DNA of 64,000 nt from Sternotherus odoratus (lineage: Eukaryota; Chordata; Testudines; Kinosternidae), in contig JAVMKO010000004.1 in NCBI GenBank assembly GCA_032164245.1, forward strand, positions 33,271,626-33,335,625, read 5' to 3'. Below are positions 14,101 to 28,220 of the stretch, one piece after another (the stretch's first letter is position 1; the number at the start of each line of letters is the position of its first letter). The translations under genes were made by a program, and so were the position numbers. The notes under the pieces were generated by a model that worked only from the letters and a program-made list of their open reading frames with translations, made no database searches and was not told where the DNA came from.

Positions 14101-16992
14101 TCCCATGCCCGTGCTTCCTCTAGCCTTTGTTTCTGAATAAAGATTTATAAGTCTACTGAACTGTATACACAAAGGATGGTGTCTACCCTTCTCTGGAGAG
14201 TTGTTTGAAAACATTAACATTCTTCATTTAGGATTATTGACTGTATTTCAAATGGGATAGCAGAGGTAAGATTACAAACCATTCATCCGACTGATAAATT
14301 CAGTTTTTAAAAACTTTGCATTTAATTCTTCGCAGATCAGGAAATTAATTCTCATTTTGATTGAAAAATCCTCAGCCATTATAAAGTTATACATTCTTTA
14401 TTCTTCAATAAATACCTTAACTCACATGATATGCATTATACTGTAGTCAAAGTTAAAGTAAATGGGATACAATTTCAAAATCCAACAAAACATGCACTTT
14501 TCACTCTATAACGCCAGCAATATGAATGCTTAATCCATCTTGATTAGGATAAGGCTGTTTAAAAGTTTTATATATCTTCAATGGCAACATTGGGGAAGTC
14601 CAAATAGACAACTACTAATTCATTCCAAACAACCAAAAATCACTGGATTCCCTGAAGCAAGACGTAACTTCTGCAGTTCTTGGTTACTCAAATAAATAGC
14701 CAGTCTTATTTGTAATAGCAGCACAAAATTGTAGTGGGTTACAACAGAGAATGAATCAAAGGGACCAACTGGAAAAAGGATAGGTACTTCTATTTTTAAA
14801 AAATAAAAACTACTTCTCTGGTTTTTAATTAAAAAACACAAATATTTTATGAATAAGTTTAACGTCTGGTATTTATTTATACAGAACCTGTTGACTCAAT
14901 TTGATATTTATGATCCTCAGATCTTATGATTCATCATTAGCAGGATCACTCAACAAGGAAAATTAACAGGAAAGCATTAAAAAAACCCAAACCTTGCAAC
15001 CTCAATCTTAGATACACTAAGTATCATAGCTCTTATATAAATTATACAGATTTGAATCTATATGCACAAATATGCCAGCATAGATTCACATTAATCAAAG
15101 GAGCAAATAGTACCATTTCATTCAATCTTTGAAAATATAAGAATTAAGACATTAAATTCTGTCATTATTAGCATATCTCTGAAATGTTATTCTAGCTTCA
15201 GAAATTCACTTAAAAGCAATTAAAAGAAACTGATGCGATTATCTGTAAATACAGGAGATATTTTGTATGATATATTTACATCCTTAACACTTTCCATTTT
15301 CCCCTACAAACCATGTTAGTGTGGGATCAGAATTCTCTACTACTTGCCATCTCAATTATTTTAAAATGAAGGCATAACAAACTTGAAAACAGAGATACAT
15401 ACCATACAGTAAAGTTTGATTCTGAAGTCACTTCTCAAGTCTTACATATGCAAAGCTCCTATGAACTTCAATAGGAGATTTGCCTGTAAAAAGACTTAAT
15501 GAAGGACTTCAGATCAGTGTTGAAGTGATGCATTTGGAATTAATTTTAATCTTTTAATAGAAAAATTAATAGAAAATCAACCAAAAGCTTCAAAAACAAG
15601 CAGTCAAAAAGGCATCTTTTCTAAAACATGATCCTGAGATTTGTTAAGTGGCCTTGTCTCAGACTCATTCCAGTGGGAGTTAAGTGGTTCAGCACCTGGC
15701 TGCATGGGGCCCTTAATAAAGCAATGACTGATCATTTGTAAACAGTTACAGTAGGCATAAGAAAGGAAGAGCTAAGTAGCACAATGTATTTCTACACTAG
15801 CCATTCACCTTTGGACTCCTGTGTTCAAACCATGACTGAGACCAGTCATGGGTGAAAGGGAGTCTGGCAGCTTTTTCTAGTCTTCAAAGGGAATTAATTA
15901 CACAAAACAAAACCATTCCATAGTTTTCAGGATGTCCATCCTCATCTGAAAACTGCTTATAACTGGAAAGCAGAGATGTTGTAGACCATATACAGAAGTG
16001 ACAAGGAAGGTCTACATGAACAAATGCTTACAACCTTCTTCACTCTAGCTAGTACTGCATATGTACAAAATTAAAGAAAAAGCTGGCAAAACGCTTTGTG
16101 AAGGTGAAAAGACCTACATATTAAAGAACATTCTGATTGATGACATTGTTTTGCCAAGAGAAAACTGCAATTCTGAGGTTCTGCTTGGGTAACAGACAGG
16201 AAGAAACCAGTTGAAAAGAAGGCGACAGATACTGTATTTGCCTACAGATCAAGAAAGGATGTAGTGACATTGTTCTTCTGAGAACCTGAAACTCAGAAGT
16301 CACTTCTTGGAAGTGGGACTAGAGTTCCATCATTCATCACTCCTTGATATGCTCAGTAGGACTAACTTTCTTTCAAAGTATAATACTAGAAGCAAGGGCT
16401 GATTAAGGGAAGAAATGGATTGGTCAGGTTATCCCAAGAAACTTCTAGCAGTGTGTATGTAGGAATGACTTATTTCCTCTGTTATGTTTTGACAGTGTTA
16501 AGGGCAAGTTTGCATTTTCATAGCTACAGCTATAAACATATGCTCACTGTCTTTTAGGTAAAAAAGTATTCCCAGAAGTGTTTTTAAATTTCTAAGTGTT
16601 TCTTAGATTTACATAAATAATATTTATTATGTAAAGTATATTAATTTAAATTGATTAAATGAATAGATTTAAAGTATTAAATATTATTTATAATATTCTT
16701 CATTTTCGAAATTATTTCTATACATTTAGACATAATAGCATATACTAGACAGAATAAAGTGGCTCAACTTTGATCTACCATCAAACCCTGTATGCAATTC
16801 ATTAAACAGTGCCTATAAAGGGTTTCCAGTCTGCTGAACAACTACATGCATAAAGGATTGGACAGTGGAGCACAAACTACTCCTATAGCCCTGTTAGGCT
16901 CATCTTTTTATAGGTGCATCCTGCTATTTTTGTAGCATTCCATGAAAATCTTATTTTAAAAATATTTTTTTCTAGTACTCTCAAAAAAAACC

Positions 16993-17015
16993 CAAACAAA
17001 CAAACAAACAAACAA
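16993..17015. repeat. (CAAA)n microsatellite
   Basis: Five to six perfect CAAA units follow a poly-A and CCC stretch. Confidence 0.9.
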
Positions 17016-17639
17016 TCTCACACACAACCCTGATGATGCATGGTAAATGAAGGCGGTCACAAATTATTTTTCCCAATATTTTGTCTCATTCATTAAAATA
17101 GAAAGAAAAAATGACTTAGCTTATTTTTAGATTCTACACAGTTTTACAATCTATATATTTATTCTTAACCACAATAATGTGAACTTGATTTCCTTGATGA
17201 GGAGACCACAATTTTATTTAACTTTGTTTACTCAACATATTGTTACTAATTAAAAATCAATCTGAGATATTGAAAGCAATCCATTTTGTTGTGGTACTAA
17301 AAGTAGTGCAGTTTCAAACAAAAATCGAATTAAGTAGCCATTTGATGAGCATAGTGATCTTTGTCGGAGTAAGAGCAGATCTTCATTGTACCAAGGAATT
17401 AATATCGTATTCTACTCTTTTAATCTGCTCTAAAACAGTAAATTAGAAGTGAAGCTTTCAGCAAACGTGCTTTATTTAGTAATCATAACCAACTTACTAT
17501 AAACCAGCATCAGCTCAAAAGCACATACACACACACTATACTATTCAGCAGTGGGTGAAATTGGTTAATGTTTTTTCACAAAAATCTATCATCCGTTTTT
17601 TTGAGGGCACAGGGCTGGCCAAAGTTTTTAATGTTCAAT

Positions 17640-18100
17640 AAGCACATCCTAAAGAATCACACCTTGTGAGGATCCATGGAACTAGAACCCAAGTTTGCAG
17701 AGCCTGGGACAGCTGACATTCACACATTGCCAGCAGGAGGCCATAACAGATCCACATCCGAGGAGCACTGTGGAGACTGGGTGATATTTCCCGCGGAGCC
17801 TAAAGGACCTCTAGTGATAGCATCCTGTGGCCTTCTGACTGGCCTATGCCCACTATTTAACCCTGGAGGTTACCCGGGATGTTGTCCGGACAGCAACAGA
17901 GACTTCTGGCCTGCTGTGACTTCAGATCTCACCTTGCTTTCTGATCTCCAGTCTCTAACCCAGCCTGACCCTAACCCTGACTCTCGCTTACCAATCCCAG
18001 CTCTAGTGATTACTCTGATCCCTGCTCGTTGACTATACTTCATGGCCATCCTTGATTTTTGGACACCAGCCCAGCCATGACCATTATGCCAAATGCCTAT
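17640..18100 (+). repeat. Possible LTR fragment
   Basis: From about 17680 the sequence turns GC-richer, with 'ccctaaccctgactctcg', 'ctgatccctgctcg' and a TATA-like ctatttaa at 17853-17860. It is flanked on both sides by AT-rich intron. The style matches the end of gypsy-like LTRs in turtles. Open frames here have no protein resemblance. Borders are not defined. Confidence 0.3.
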
Positions 18101-18974
18101 GCCCAGTCTTTTGCACATCCCAAAAAGAGGGAAGATGGAGCAGAAAGAAAAAGGAACCAAAAACAAGAGGAAGAACTAAAGAAAGATAAAATGTGGAAAA
18201 AGGAACAGAAACTTTCCAAACTCCCCGTCCCAAATCTGCTGAAAGGCTTAAACATAAGACACCCATCATCTACCAGTTTTCAGAAGTTCCTCCTTAGAGA
18301 TGTATTTTTTTATTGCAGCTTTCTCTTAGTAATGCTCTCTGGCTTTGGGTTAACAAGCCAATTTCATAACCCTTAATTCTTCATTGGTAATAGCAATGTG
18401 GAAGCTGTAGCATAGTAAAGGTTCAGGTGATTTTGCCACTATATCCATCAACAGTTACTATTAAAAAATACTATTTTCTCATCTATGCACTACTGTAATA
18501 TATTTATTAAATATTTTAATATAAATATTAAATAGTAATATAATATGTATTTAAATGTGAGTAAATGAGAGAACTGTGACTTCAAAACAGATACCAGTAA
18601 ATTAACCAAACGAAGATCAGTGCACTTAAATATATTTAAGTAGAGGTTAAAATTGTAAAAAAACACAAACAAAAACCAACACACACAACCAAAGAAATCC
18701 ATTCTATCTTTAACTGGCCCCATTACTATTTGTAATCTGTGACAGTGTGCTTGGTGCCATACAAAGCTAAGATGATGATGCAGTCTACTATGTTCAAGAA
18801 TTCAGAGGTCTGAGACAAGCCCAGGCTACCAGGTGGGCTGAAAGGAGTGTGCTAACATATACACAAGCACTGACTATAAGACAGCATAAGGACAGAGTGG
18901 CAACAAGCTTTAAATTCCCTTTTGTACTTAGTTTGTTTTAGCATTGAGGGTGCTTATCTCACTTGCATGATAAT

Positions 18975-19612
18975 TAGGGCCCTACCAAACTCTCAGCCAT
19001 GAAAAAGGCATCATGGACTGTGAAATCTGGTCTCCCACTTGTGAAATTTGGTCTTTTGTGTGCTTTTACCTTGTCCAGATTTCACAGGAAAGATCAGTGT
19101 TTCTCAAATTGGCGGTTCTGATCCAAAAGGGAGTTGCAGGGGGGGGGTCACAGGGTTACGTTAGGGGGGTTGTGGACTTGACATCCTTACTTCTGCGCTG
19201 CCTTCAGTGCTGAGCTGCTGGAGAGCGGCGGCCACTGAATGAGATTCCAGCACTGCAGCAGTGCAGAAGTAAGGGTACCATACCTTACCGTGCCATCCTT
19301 CTTCTGTGCTGCTACTGGTGGTGGCTCTGCCTTCAGAGCTGGGCTCACAGACAGTTGCTCTCCAGCAGCCCAGCTCTGAATGTAGTGCCACCGCCAGCAG
19401 CAGTGCAGAAGAACAGGTAGCAGTACCGTAACCTCCCCCTACCATAACTTTGTTACAGTCTCCCCCACAACTCCTTTTTAGGTCAGGGCCCCTACAATTA
19501 CAACACTGTGAAAATTCAGATTTAAATAGCTGAAATCATGAAATTTACTATTTTAAAAATCCTATGACCGCGAAAATTGACCACAATGGACCATGAATTT
19601 GGTACGAAACTA
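18975..19612. mobile_element. hAT-like non-autonomous DNA transposon, 638 bp
   Basis: A perfect 8-bp target duplication ATGATAAT lies at 18967-18974 and 19613-19620, diagnostic of hAT superfamily insertion. The left end TAGGGCCCTACCAAAC and the right end (...TTTGGTACGAAACTA) are imperfect inverted repeats sharing TACCAAA. The right end has lost the GGGCCC motif. The middle (19170-19440) is GC-rich and contains nested inverted copies of 'ttacttctgcgctgc' and 'cagcagtgcagaagtaa'. No transposase frame is present; the open frames inside are by-products of GC content. Confidence 0.85.
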
Positions 19613-20281
19613 ATGATAATGTAAAGAATCAGTGCTTCACGCTTAATTGCTGTACATAAATACCACAATTACACTTGGTTTTGCTGTTATTCTATAAAAA
19701 AAGTTATAAGTATGTGTTTTATACATACATACACACACATACACACCTGTGCGCACCAATTCAAACGGTAAAGTTAAGAATACATACATGTCTTTTAAGC
19801 AGATTCTCTCATATTCTACACTTGGTGGCAGCACTGGAGATCATTTATTATGGCTGATCATTTTGTTCAGTTATTTTCTCCACATTCGCCCCTATTAACA
19901 TCTACTTAGGTTGGCACCTTACCTCTGGCCAGGAAGGCGTGCAAGTGGCCTCTTCTAAAGCTGACACCAATGCCGCTCTATGGACTGGTAGATAGGAGTG
20001 CTGTAAGAGCAGTGCAACAAGTCACCTCTGCTACACACCCAATGCTGGAGTGTTTAGAAAGGACTTTTACCTATGAACCTTCTAGGCTCTGGATGCCACC
20101 AGCAATCCCAGTATTGAAATATGTAATTATTATGTATGTTCTTGTTAACAGTAACTGACAACTTTTTACTGAAAAAAACCCCACCATGCAGGAAATGGAG
20201 GGATATTATGTTTAGTCACAGTCTTGAGGGTAAACAAACAAGGAAATGATTGAAAAATGCAGGGGAGTTGATTATACTCAC

Positions 20282-20442
20282 TTTTTTATGGCTTTTAAGC
20301 ACTGAAGGCGTAACAAAGGCTTTGTCACACAGATCACATTTATATTTCTTATGTCCATCATGCACAACTTGGATGTGAACATTTAACGTGTCCTTCCTTT
20401 TGAAGGTAGCATCACAGTGATCACACTTGAAGGTCCTCTCAC
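20282..20442 (-). CDS. PRDM5: PRDM5 exon J: finger 10 and most of finger 11
   Basis: This 161-bp exon holds two bases completing Ser w373 and w374-w426 (phase 1 in, phase 0 out). It reads [20 protein letters not shown], then [20 protein letters not shown] and [13 protein letters not shown]. Finger 10 has C379, C382, H395 and H400 (H-x4-H). Finger 11 has C408, C411 and H424, completed by H428 in exon K. The acceptor is attttataag and the donor GTGAGTAT. Layout and phases are the same as in exon H. Confidence 0.95.
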
Positions 20443-22739
20443 CTTATAAAATAGAAAAGCAAGGTGTAAACACACCAGCTAATGTCAGGAATCATGTTAA
20501 CTCTCTAATCCCTTGAGAAAGGGAGAACAGTGCACAAATCTGCCACATAGAGGAAGTTGTACTGACCTGGAACAAGAAGTAAAAGAAAACCATATACAAT
20601 ATAAAATTTTATTTAAGAAAAGCAGAATGTAATCACCCAAATAATTAGTCAGGAAGTTGGGATTAACCTCTCTATCCTTGCCAAAAGTGAATGATTTTGA
20701 ATGACAACTGGTGGTCAGGACCTTTGGGGTTATATATAATTTGAAAGGCAGCACGCCCAACACCTTAAGTCTCTAGCTAATATGGTTTCAAAGAAAAATT
20801 TCAAAATGTTAAGTTGTATAACTGACGCAGAGATGCCCGTTTGAGCTTGCAAAGAATCCTTAACAATAGTTTTGAGACTAGAACTGCCTCATTCATTTCT
20901 GTGAATGCTAACTCAGATGCCAGTGACGATATTTTAATTGTCATCGAAGCAAATAAAATAAAGGAGAGGAAGTATCATATTATGAAAATCTACATAGAAT
21001 TTTTGATAAAAAAAATCTAAGGTGGTAAAACTGGAAATAAACAGTTACAAAATCTTACAGTTCTTATTACCTTAAATAAGGAAGTCAATTTCAGGGTCCT
21101 GTTAAATATATTACTATGTATTGATCTGTACAATGAAATTCATTCAGAAACCCCTCATGCTTAAAATATCTATAGGCCCACAAAATATTGATAAAAACAA
21201 GAAATTAAGGTGCATCTGTCCTGAAGTAACTTCTATGTATTTGCATAAAAAACAAAGAGCAGTCAAAGCGAAAAGAAAGTCAAAGGAAGTTGTCGTCCCC
21301 TGGACCTCCTACTTCCCAATCCAGTTTTTTGATCTACAGGCTCCTGAATCCTAGCAGGGATACTTTCTCAATACCACTTATTAGACAATACAGCCATCTC
21401 AGTTTCACTGGGTTCAGTTTTCCTTCTGCATTGTGGGCTAAGTCCAAAGACCAACGAATGGGAAGACTCCCATTTACTTCAATGGCCTTTGGTTAAAGAC
21501 CAATCTGACAGTACATGCCGATGGTGCTGAAATACTCATTTCTTTATTGCACAACTCTACTTTGATGACACCAAACTAATCCACTTCTCCATTGACATTT
21601 CTATTTAAAGACATAACTATTATAAATGAAACTTCATTTTTCTATTAGCAACAGTCCTCCCTCATAACAGACTCTGTTTATCATGGAAGTAAATCTTGCA
21701 TCTATTCTCTTCTGGTAAGCAGCATTAGCCAACCCACAGAGCCAATAATGAATAGAACTTATTTTATTTTTTTAACTTTTTAGCAAGTATACTTGGGCAT
21801 CCAGCCTACAGAACATCAGTTTCTCTTCCCAATAACATCAATCGTAAAAATGTATTCACTTTGCATTTGGGAGCAAAAGCAGCATCGACTGAGGTAACTG
21901 GAGACAAGATTTTACACCAAAACTCCACAAAAATATTTAATTAAATTCTTCTCTTCATTCTTTTAAAACTCATGGCCTGATGCGTCTTTTGGAATTCCTT
22001 TCCAAACACATCGCCCTGTGTTACATGCAAGTGAAGTCAATTAACATTCTGATTAAAGTAATTTGCAAGCTCTTACTGCTTCATTAAATAAACAAATACT
22101 GAAAACACTTATATGTAATCGTTCTAGTCAGCTTCAGTTCTGTATTTCCACAATGCTATAACAATTCTAACCAATTAAATTCCATTTAAAAAGAGTTCTT
22201 TTAAGGTTCTAAAGTGAAGCACCCAAAAGTTAGAAATGCCAAAACTGAGACTGTGGACACAACCTTAACTCTGTCCCCTCGTGTGCACACTTCATGATAC
22301 AGTCCATGAATTATATACTTTTTTCTCCCAAAAGACATTAATGGATCCTGTAATGTGCTATGTACTCACCTCAGTCCAGTAAAGGATTTAAGCACACAGA
22401 AGTCAATGGGCTAATAACAAGCTTAAAGTTAAGCACATATTTTTAAGTATTATGCAGGGTGAGAGCCAGAATGTACAAGATGGATAGCACTTGGTGAACA
22501 AAGAAGCTATTCAATAATTTCTTCTAAGCCTCATTATTCAGTGTGTGGCCCCAAACTTCATGCCATCCAAACACTGTACTGAATAGAGAATTTTTCCTTT
22601 CTTTATAGACTTTTCTCTACTTTATTAAATCAATTTATCTTCACAACACACCTTCATTAATCATAGAAAAGACACAAGAAAACTTTCCTAACATACTCCT
22701 GCACCAGAGCAATAGAACATCGGTAGATAGTTATGGAGG

Positions 22740-22837
22740 AGATTTTCAAAAGCCCCTACAAGACTTAGGAGCACTAGTATACCTAATTTTCAAATCGGAC
22801 TTATGCATCTAAATCCCTAAGGTACATTTGAAAATCT
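22740..22837. repeat. Fold-back element, 98 bp
   Basis: AGATTTTCAAA at 22740-22750 and TTTGAAAATCT at 22827-22837 are perfect inverted repeats of 11 bp. The interior has 'ttaggagcacta' and 'gcatctaaatccctaa' in opposing orientation. It belongs to the same class as 48531-48705 and the remnant near 950-1010. Confidence 0.6.
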
Positions 22838-23630
22838 GCTACTAAACATTTGCATTACAAAATCCACTGTGCACAGTATATTTTTTTTTACAGTACACAA
22901 AGTATATTTTATACCACCAATTTTCACTAGACTATTGTAAACATGTTTGCAAACTAGGAACTCTCTCCGCTAAATTTCTTCCACCTATTACTTATGCTCT
23001 CTAGAGCTATTAAAACAAAAGTCACGTCATACATAGAAAATGGAGAAAGTATTTCCATTCTCTATTTTCAAGTTAACAGACTTTGGCTTTGTTGGATCGA
23101 GGAGAAGTCAAAATTAAAAACATACTCATCAAAATGTTCTGCCTTTAGCCCAGCAGCCAAAGCTAGAGAATAAAAGTGAAAATGCATCTTATTTTCTTGT
23201 GACAGTGCACACAGAGGGAGTGTTTCTCACACAGCTAGAACCCAAACTGCACAGAGCTTTACCATGCAATCTGTACCTATAATTGCAACCAAAAGCAAAA
23301 CAGGGAACCAACAGAGCACTGGTACAATGTATCCAAAAATTTCTTTCCCCCAGATGAACTGATCGTGTTGAACGGCTTACATGGGACTCACGCCTCATGG
23401 GCTTTGCTCTCCCCATTGCTGTGCTCTCCTTCTGGTACAGAATATAAGGAGCATAGGCCTCATCATGATTTTGGAGAGAAGCTTTCCCCAAACTTTCACT
23501 CCTACAAATTCTGCCGCTGTACACAGTAGCAAGAACTTTTTATTATTATTAGGTTTCTGCAAGTGTAGTTTTCTATTCTGGCAAGTGAGTATGTAAAAAT
23601 TGTGTCTTCCCCTGCTCAATGGATCTTCAC

Positions 23631-23632
<2 letters not shown>

Positions 23633-23661
<29 letters not shown>

Positions 23662-23700
23662 TGTATGTATGTATGTATGTATGTATGTATGTATGTATGT
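23633..23700. repeat. (ATGT)17 microsatellite
   Basis: Seventeen uninterrupted ATGT units, 68 bp, lie in intron I-J. Perfect long tetranucleotide arrays are usually unstable and polymorphic. Plus-strand translation gives an MYVC repeat, which is not a protein. Confidence 0.98.
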
Positions 23701-24769
23701 AGAGTCCTACCTGCTTGCTTTAATAACCAAAGTAAGTGTTCACTGCCTTTAATTCTCATTGGCTCAGAGGAGCATAACACAGATAACTTCACTTTGCTAA
23801 GAGTCTGTTGGCACTTCGGTTATAAAGAACTAGACAGGAAGAGGGGATGTTGTAACAACTGTAAAAAGCTTGCTTTACGCCAATATGTATATTGAGTTGG
23901 TACTGAGGCTAGGAGCTGGAAGACTTTTTAAAATAAAACTGGAATAAAAGTGTACTTTAGCCTCCTCCCCGCAAAACATGTTTAAAGCACAAAACAAAAA
24001 GAATTTTTGAATATTTTTGGGCTCCGGGAATTTGAAAAAACAAGAGACATTTTAAATAGAGATTCGCAAAAGCCTGTAACTCAATGTGCATTACTACTTT
24101 TGGATATATTGGAGGTGAGGAGAGACAAAGCCCACTGAAGTCAATGGAAAACTATTATTTCAATGGGCTTTAGATCAGTCCCTAAATTAGTGTTTTAAAA
24201 AGGGGTTTCTATGCAGTGGAGTATATATACATTGAATAAGGAATTTTAGCACTCTGGATAAATTTATTAGGTGAACAAGATTCTACAAATTTAAATACTC
24301 ACTGAAACCACAGATCAGAGGAGCTGTGAAAGCCTTAAACAAAAAACCCCATTGTTCCAATAATAATTTCTTTAATGCACTTTCACTTAGCACAAAACAC
24401 TGGTATATTAAATTATAGTAAAAAAAGTTTGCCCCAAAACATAGCACTGTCTTCAAAGCTACAATGATCTTATGAGTAAAATAATGAGAAATTTCCATAT
24501 ACTTTTATAAAGGTATTTTTTCATTAACTAATTAAACAAAATATAAAAGAAATTAAGACTCTCACAAGTGACTAACTCCTGTCTTCTGATGAAAAAGTAA
24601 AGGCGGCACCTCAACACCAAAACCTCAAAGCAAGGCAAAGCATCTTAACAATGAGTGAGAAGACTAGATAAAGGCCCAAGAGGGCAAAGTTTGTAGGCCA
24701 AAGGAAACACAGGGACTTGTCCAGTCTTCTAGCATTTATGATGCTGACAGAAAGACTTGATTTGTGGCT

Positions 24770-24990
24770 AAGGGTATGGACTTGGATTTAGGAGCAGCTA
24801 TAGCATGAGTTCTCAATTCTGACACAGACTTCATGTGTGACCTTGAGCAGGTCATTCAGTTCTCAGGGTTTCAGTTCCCCATCCATAAATGGGTATATTA
24901 CTACAACTTAGTCTGGAAGATGCAGAAGTCCTTTGTCAAAGGACTTCGGAACAACAATGAATTATCTGTAGCCTCTATGTTGTGCAGCAG
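24770..24990 (+). repeat. MIR-type SINE, plus strand
   Basis: The order 'ggctaagggtatggac', 'cttcatgtgtgaccttgagc', 'caggtcattcagttctcagg', 'tttcagttccccatccataa' and 'atgggtatatta' follows the MIR/core-SINE consensus as I remember it: tRNA-like head, GTGTGACCTTGG core, CCTCAGTTTCC region, AATGGGNATA. It is an old copy. Confidence 0.75.
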
Positions 24991-25194
24991 GAGGAGTCAA
25001 GGGTAAATGTTCAGACTTTACTGAATTTCCTGACTCTTCTGGGTTGAATCTTTATAATAATAATTGATCATAATTTAGTGTATTTGGGAGCAAGACAGAA
25101 TGAGAATGTACTTTAATTTTGTACTGTGTAACAGTGCATTTCCTCCCACAAGTCAGTGATGTGAACTGATGAAGCCCTTTGCCTCTCTGAATTA

Positions 25195-25317
<123 letters not shown>

Positions 25318-27077
25318 TCAGGGGGAAGGATCAGGGAAATCAATTAGACGTTATTACAATAATTGTAGCTAACCTGGCAGGCTGAGTTCAGAGGGGACAT
25401 CATGGCAGTTCCGCAGACTAAGGACAAAGGATTCAAATAACCATCATGCTTCATTTAAGTGGAACATTGCAAGACAACTTGGCAGCTATTAAATAGGCGT
25501 ACACCAGAAATCCTTGGAATTCTGTTATGTAAAAAGGTGTGTGAGTGCACCCGCTCATCTGTGTGTGGCTGTGATTGTGTGTACACATACAGAGAACACC
25601 TATATTTGGAAGGAAAGCTACGAGCTAGAATTTGATGTTTCACCAAATATATAATGTCATCGAAATTAAGTACACTCTCAAAAGCACATTTTCTAAGTTA
25701 ATTACAGTCGACTCTTAGCCCACTGCTGATTTGTCTATTCTCAAGACACCAATTTAAAATTGAGCAGAATAGAAAAATAAAACTCTCTCAAATCTAGAAT
25801 CTATCCCCATCCTCTTGTCTCAGCTTCATTTGCTAATTTGAAACAGAAGACAGAAGTATTTGTATTGAGAGCCTTGCTTACCTCAGTAAAAATTCACCAT
25901 AGCTGAAACAGCCACATCAAAGTCATAAACAAGATGGAAAGCTAAGCTTGGCTGAATCTTGTAAACAAACTTCATAGCTGCTGATGCTGATCTCTGGAGC
26001 TTGTGAAAGAATCAGCTTTTATCCTACTTCTGTAAATTTCAAATCACTTCCTCTGTTTTTTTTATTACAATGAAGTATTATCCCACTATAGCCAGTAAAT
26101 GAAGCTATACAATATGTTATCTAAGCAAATTGCCTATAATTTTCTAATAAAGGGAAGTTTTAAAGAATCAGTCTCTAAATACTGCATTTAGCTCACCAGG
26201 ACCTTAATTAAAAGCTATTGTGCTCCAAGGGAAAGAGGAGTGACTGGAATCACACACAGGGATTATGGTTAATAAAATTATGTACATTAAACAATGAAGC
26301 TCATAGCCTGAGGGTAAACATGAATATGGTACATAAATGCACAATCTATTTTCTCCTTGTGACAGGGAATTCTCTAATGTCGTAAGACATTCAAAGTTAC
26401 TCCACAAACAGAAACAGGGCGGGGGGAAAGAGGGCAAAAGAGGGATAGTGAAATTATTTACATGCAGCCTGTTGCCCTTTTGGGTCACATACTCACAATC
26501 ATTTTTAACCCAACTGTCCTTTGTCTTGGCTAGCAATACCAAGATGTTACAGTATACTAATAGCCATTTGTAGTGTATTTCAAAAACCACAGCCAGAACA
26601 ATGATTAGATAAATAAAACAGCACAAGAATCTTTCATTCATAGATACTTATTCTTTCAAACATTCCTTCGTTTGTTTTTAAATAACGAAGCCTTGCTACT
26701 TTACACCTATTTATTGGTGTATGTCCACAAGAGAGAGGGCTGGATGGCTCAAGACAGTGCAATGACTGAAAATGGGATACAGAGGCTTTCACCTCAGTCT
26801 GTAGCTAAAATCCAGCCTAAGTAACATGTAGTAGAAAGGCCAATGAATAACCATCAAATGGCTATGTAAAATAAACTGATCATTTCAGTTTGGTTCTTAG
26901 TGATTCACATCATAATTAGCATTAGTTGATATCCTTAGTGGCAGTCTGAGCAGAGAGGCCAAGGATTGACTGGGCATGAAGAGACTGAACGACCTTCTCA
27001 CCTCAATAGGTGGTTCCTCCAGAACAGGGTTGAGACATATTGATGAGACACTGTGGGGAAGCTTGCAGTGCTGCTGT

Positions 27078-27108
<31 letters not shown>

Positions 27109-28039
27109 AGGGTTCAGTCTCCAGGGCTGTCAATCTGGCACTTTTCACGAGCGCAAAAGTCACTTCCTTTTATTTCAAAACACCCTACTCTAGAATGCTT
27201 TTCTATTTTGTTACTTCTATGGGTAGAGGACCCATCCATTGTCACTTCAAAGCCCTTTGCAGCTCTCTCATATATGGCCTTTTAGCTACAGTATAGGAGC
27301 CCAACTGTATTTCTAAAGCTCATAATTGAAATGAATACCTAAATGTGTAATAGATGCAAAAGTGCACCTTGAGATGAATGCATCATTGTCATCATCACAC
27401 ACTTCTCACAGTCACAACCTGGAAAACTGACCTAGTACTTTTGTTGTGCTCACATGAAATTTGAAGGTTCAATTAACACGGCTTTAGTTTCTGTTACATA
27501 ATTACATCTAACTGTATATAATAAATATGAAAAATACTTTATAATCGTATACACAGACATATAGTATATTGTATACAATTCACCTACTTTTGTATTTGGA
27601 AAGATACGATTAATATACATTCAGCAGCAAAAACACTGAGCAGGAGATAATCATACAAGTGTAGACTATCATATATCCAGTTCCCGCCCCCCCCTTCTTG
27701 CCACCACCAGACTTCCCCCCCCTCCCCCCCCCACACACACCAGGGGATGGCCACATGGGGAGCTGCCCCTAATTTGAACATCATAGAGCAGATTGCAGCT
27801 GCGTTCATATTCAGCTAACCTGCACTGGGAGCAAGCTGAAGCAGCAAGCACCAAAACCTGTAGTTTCTGTAGTCAAAAAGAGGGTGCCCATTATCCTTCT
27901 AGAACTCCTTGGGCTGCGTTTATCGGTTCAGGCTCTGTTACAGCAAGGTACTCAAGCAACTGCCTAGTACTAACAATGTGAGTAGTCTCATTAAGTAAGT
28001 CTATTCACATGCTTAAATAAAAGCTAAATATATAGCAGT

Positions 28040-28220
28040 TTTCATCCACAGACCTCACAGTGCTTCCCAGTTATTAACGTATAATACTCTTGTGAGGTAG
28101 GAAAGTATCATCCTCATTTTTAGAGATGGAGAACTGAGGCACACAGAGACTGACTTGCACAAAAGGTCAGTGGCAAAGCACGACACGGAGCCTGGGTCTT
28201 CCAAGTCCTAACCTGGCGCC
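28040..28220 (-). repeat. MIR-type SINE, minus strand
   Basis: Plus-strand words 'tcttgtgaggtagg', 'catcctcatttttagagatg', 'gagaactgaggcacacagag', 'gcacaaaaggtcagtggc' and 'gcctgggtcttcc' are the reverse complement of the MIR core and tRNA-like head. Confidence 0.75.

Larger units (their letters stand above)
11182..20281 (-). other. PRDM5: PRDM5 intron J-K (9.1 kb)
   Basis: Besides the listed repeats there are two eroded fold-backs of the 'ttaagcatctgcttaa' and 'acttcaatgggact' type at about 13260-13560 and 15440-15540. A very AT-rich zone runs from 16600 to 16740, and another from 18480 to 18560. No further exon is visible. Confidence 0.7.

Noticed and set aside
17676..18376. Plus-strand open frames of 105-118 codons
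   Set aside because: They read across a possible LTR fragment and into plain intron, with no family resemblance.
26204..26641. 145-codon minus-strand open frame
   Set aside because: No recognisable domain, no conserved splice sites and no phase fit with exons H or I. A chance frame in intron is more likely.
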